16,620 nt of DNA from Christensenellaceae bacterium (GTDB lineage Bacteria > Bacillota > Clostridia > Christensenellales > Borkfalkiaceae): contig JAEDMA010000020.1 of assembly GCA_016295005.1 (NCBI GenBank), positions 1 through 16,620 of the forward strand. The letters run 5' to 3'. Below the pieces are notes generated by a model. It had not been told where the DNA came from and did no database searches. It saw nothing but the letters and a program-made list of their open reading frames with translations. Within the stretch, counting starts at the first letter, position 1; the number at the start of each line of letters is the position of its first letter. Below, in pieces: positions 15,150 through 16,620 of this stretch. Position numbers and translations under genes: made by a program.

Positions 15150-15212
15150 CGACCCGAAATTTTTACGGAAAAAAATCGAAAAAGAAAATATAATAGAATA
15201 AACGAAAAAAAC

Positions 15213-15242
15213 TTTACTTTATCCCGCGCGATAAGTTAAAAT
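15213..15242 (+). promoter_or_regulatory. Candidate promoter with operator-like palindrome
   Basis: TTTACT (15213-15218) and TAAAAT (15237-15242), 18 bases apart, fit a sigma-A promoter for the lipoprotein gene. The spacer is almost filled by TTATCCCGCGCGATAA (15219-15234), a 16-base palindrome with one mismatched pair (arms TTATC/GATAA). The position is typical of a repressor site. Confidence 0.5.
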
Positions 15243-15268
15243 AAATAAAAAAGAAGGAGAAATCCGTA

Positions 15269-16486
15269 ATGAAAAAAACGACGATATTTTTAACCGTAAT
15301 AACTTTGCTTTTCGTATCCCTGTTTTCTACGGGTTGTAATTTCGACATAAACGAAATTTTCGGTAATAGCGACAAAATCACCAAACTCGAACAACAACTT
15401 AAAGAAGCCGAAAACAAAGCGGCGGAAAAAGATACTAAAATCGCCGAACTCGAAGCGCAGATAAAGGCGTTAAAAGAAGAAATCGCAAGGCTTAAAGGGG
15501 AAAAGGTAGAAGACGACCTTTCCGTGCATTTTATGATGCTCGGGAATGAATACGCCGGCGACAGCGTGTATATAAAAGCCGGCGATACCGATATCCTTAT
15601 CGACGCGGGCAGCAGAACGAGCAGCGCGGCGGTTATCGGCGAATACATAAATCAATACGTTACCGACAACGTTTTAGAATACGTAATCGCAACCCACGCC
15701 GATCAGGACCATATCGCGGGTTTTGCCGGGGATAAATCGAATAAGAGCATATTCGAACTTTATAAATGCGAAACCATAATAGACTTCCCGAGAACGGATT
15801 CGACGACAAAGACTCATGAAAACTACGTCGCTAACCGCGATAAAGAAGTCGCCGAAGACGGAGCCGTTCACTACACCGCTTTGGAGTGTTATAACAACGA
15901 AAACGGCGCGAAGAGAGAATACGAACTCGCAAACGGCATTACGTTAAAAATTTTGTATAACTATTTTTATGAAAATAAATCCACAGACGAGAATAACTAT
16001 TCCGTCTGCCTTATGATAGAGCAGGGCGAAAAGAAGTTCTTATTTACGGGCGATCTCGAAGAAAAGGGAGAAGAATATCTCGTAAGAGATAACGCCGAAG
16101 AATTAACGCCCGTAAAACTCTTTAAAGCGGGGCATCACGGTTCCAAAACGTCGTCTAACGAAGTGCTTTTAGAAAAAATTCAACCGGAAATATGCGTGGT
16201 AAGTTGCGTTTGCGGAACGAACGAATATACGCCTACGGTTGAAAATCAATTCCCGACGCAGGCGTTTATCGACAGAATAAGTAAGTACACCGTAAAAGTT
16301 TTCGTAACGTCTATGGGCGACCCCGACTATACGGGCGGCGAGGCTTTCGTTCCGATGAACGGCAACGTAGTCGTTACTTCGGATTCCACGGGCGTCAACG
16401 TAAACTGCTCGAACAATAACACCTATCTTAAAGACACCGCGTGGTTCAAAGCCAAAAGAACCTGCCCGTCTTATTGGGCGGCGTAA
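15269..16486 (+). CDS. Lipoprotein with coiled coil and ComEC-like MBL-fold domain
   Basis: This is a 405-residue predicted surface lipoprotein. The signal peptide ends in the lipobox LFSTGC (18-23), so Cys23 would be lipidated. Residues 36-78 form a heptad-like coiled coil rich in Glu, Lys and Leu. A metallo-beta-lactamase domain follows: IDAGS (111-115), the metal motif THADQDH (142-148), TGDLEEKGE (260-268) and AGHHGSKTS (287-295). These last motifs match the MBL domain of ComEC/Rec2 and its stand-alone relatives. Such domains are often phosphodiesterases or nucleases, but the substrate here is unknown. AGAAGGAG (15251-15258) is the ribosome site. The broken glycosylase frame begins one base after the stop. 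Confidence 0.9.
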   Translation: MKKTTIFLTVITLLFVSLFSTGCNFDINEIFGNSDKITKLEQQLKEAENKAAEKDTKIAELEAQIKALKEEIARLKGEKVEDDLSVHFMMLGNEYAGDSVYIKAGDTDILIDAGSRTSSAAVIGEYINQYVTDNVLEYVIATHADQDHIAGFAGDKSNKSIFELYKCETIIDFPRTDSTTKTHENYVANRDKEVAEDGAVHYTALECYNNENGAKREYELANGITLKILYNYFYENKSTDENNYSVCLMIEQGEKKFLFTGDLEEKGEEYLVRDNAEELTPVKLFKAGHHGSKTSSNEVLLEKIQPEICVVSCVCGTNEYTPTVENQFPTQAFIDRISKYTVKVFVTSMGDPDYTGGEAFVPMNGNVVVTSDSTGVNVNCSNNNTYLKDTAWFKAKRTCPSYWAA

Positions 16487-16487
16487 C

Positions 16488-16620
16488 GTGAACGACGGGT
16501 TTTCGCCCTTCGCTTTTAACGATAGCGAAGTTTTGATATTAGGTTCTTTTCCGTCGGTGATTTCGATATAATACGGGTTTTAATACGGCAATCCGCAAAA
16601 CAGGTTCTGGAAAACGCTCG
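16488..16620 (+). pseudogene. DNA-deoxyinosine (hypoxanthine) glycosylase, interrupted; runs off window
   Basis: Reading from the GTG at 16488, the frame gives SEVLILGSFPSV (residues 13-24), then two in-frame TAA stops (16569-16571 and 16581-16583), then YGNPQNRFWKTL to the window end. These flanks match the family-6 uracil-DNA-glycosylase superfamily (hypoxanthine-DNA glycosylase), whose usual run is about GSFPSVKSRExGFYYGHPQNRFW. The two halves keep one frame and correct spacing, so the damage is substitutions and not an indel. The enzyme would remove deaminated adenine from DNA. It could be a decayed gene or a local sequence error near a contig end. There is no good Shine-Dalgarno; the start is one base after the upstream stop. 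Confidence 0.72.

Noticed and set aside
15174..15180. Spo0A box (TGTCGAA) upstream of spoIIE
   Set aside because: The best match, AATCGAA, agrees at only five of seven bases in an A-rich stretch, too weak to claim.
1..16620. CRISPR arrays, tRNA/rRNA genes, IS elements, phage genes
   Set aside because: No repeat-spacer pattern, no tRNA T-loop plus acceptor pairing, no transposase-like protein and no terminal inverted repeats were seen on either strand.

Overview
The window looks like chromosomal DNA from an anaerobic, endospore-forming member of the Clostridia (Firmicutes). The evidence is the set of sporulation genes (spoIIE, sigK and a gerA-type receptor operon), Bacillus-type promoters and Shine-Dalgarno sites, and a TM1266-family protein, which normally accompanies [FeFe] hydrogenases. 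The DNA is moderately AT-rich, favours ATA and AGA codons, and mostly uses TAA stops. I cannot name a genus. There are no tRNA or rRNA genes, IS elements, CRISPR arrays or phage genes, and no gene-free stretch longer than 300 bases.

Layout: (1) 1-3229, plus strand: the 3' part of hslO (Hsp33), then two overlapping genes for TPR and HEAT-like solenoid proteins. (2) 3282-4997, plus strand: a YkvI-type transporter, rpsU (ribosomal protein S21) with its own consensus promoter inside the transporter gene, and a small charged protein of unknown function. (3) 8745-5044, minus strand: gerAA-gerAB-gerAC, a tightly overlapping germinant receptor operon. It converges on region 2 at a shared bidirectional terminator. 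(4) 9434-8862, minus strand: an orphan membrane protein, divergent from sigK across a 259-base gap. (5) 9694-12826, plus strand: sigK (an intact pro-sigma-K gene), then a promoter and the run TM1266 regulator - SDR oxidoreductase - thyA - folA. (6) 15129-12856, minus strand: spoIIE. (7) 15269-16620, plus strand: a lipoprotein with a coiled coil and a ComEC-like metallo-beta-lactamase domain, then the start of a DNA-deoxyinosine glycosylase gene broken by two in-frame stops at the window edge.

The sporulation genes cover three stages: SpoIIE for sigma-F activation in the forespore, sigma-K for late mother-cell transcription, and Ger proteins for sensing germinants. ThyA and FolA form a coupled dTMP/folate cycle. 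I see no clearly new multi-gene system. The most unusual signals are local: the broken glycosylase frame, a palindrome filling a promoter spacer, a terminator-like hairpin over a start codon, a GerAC without a lipobox, and three uncharacterised proteins in suggestive contexts.
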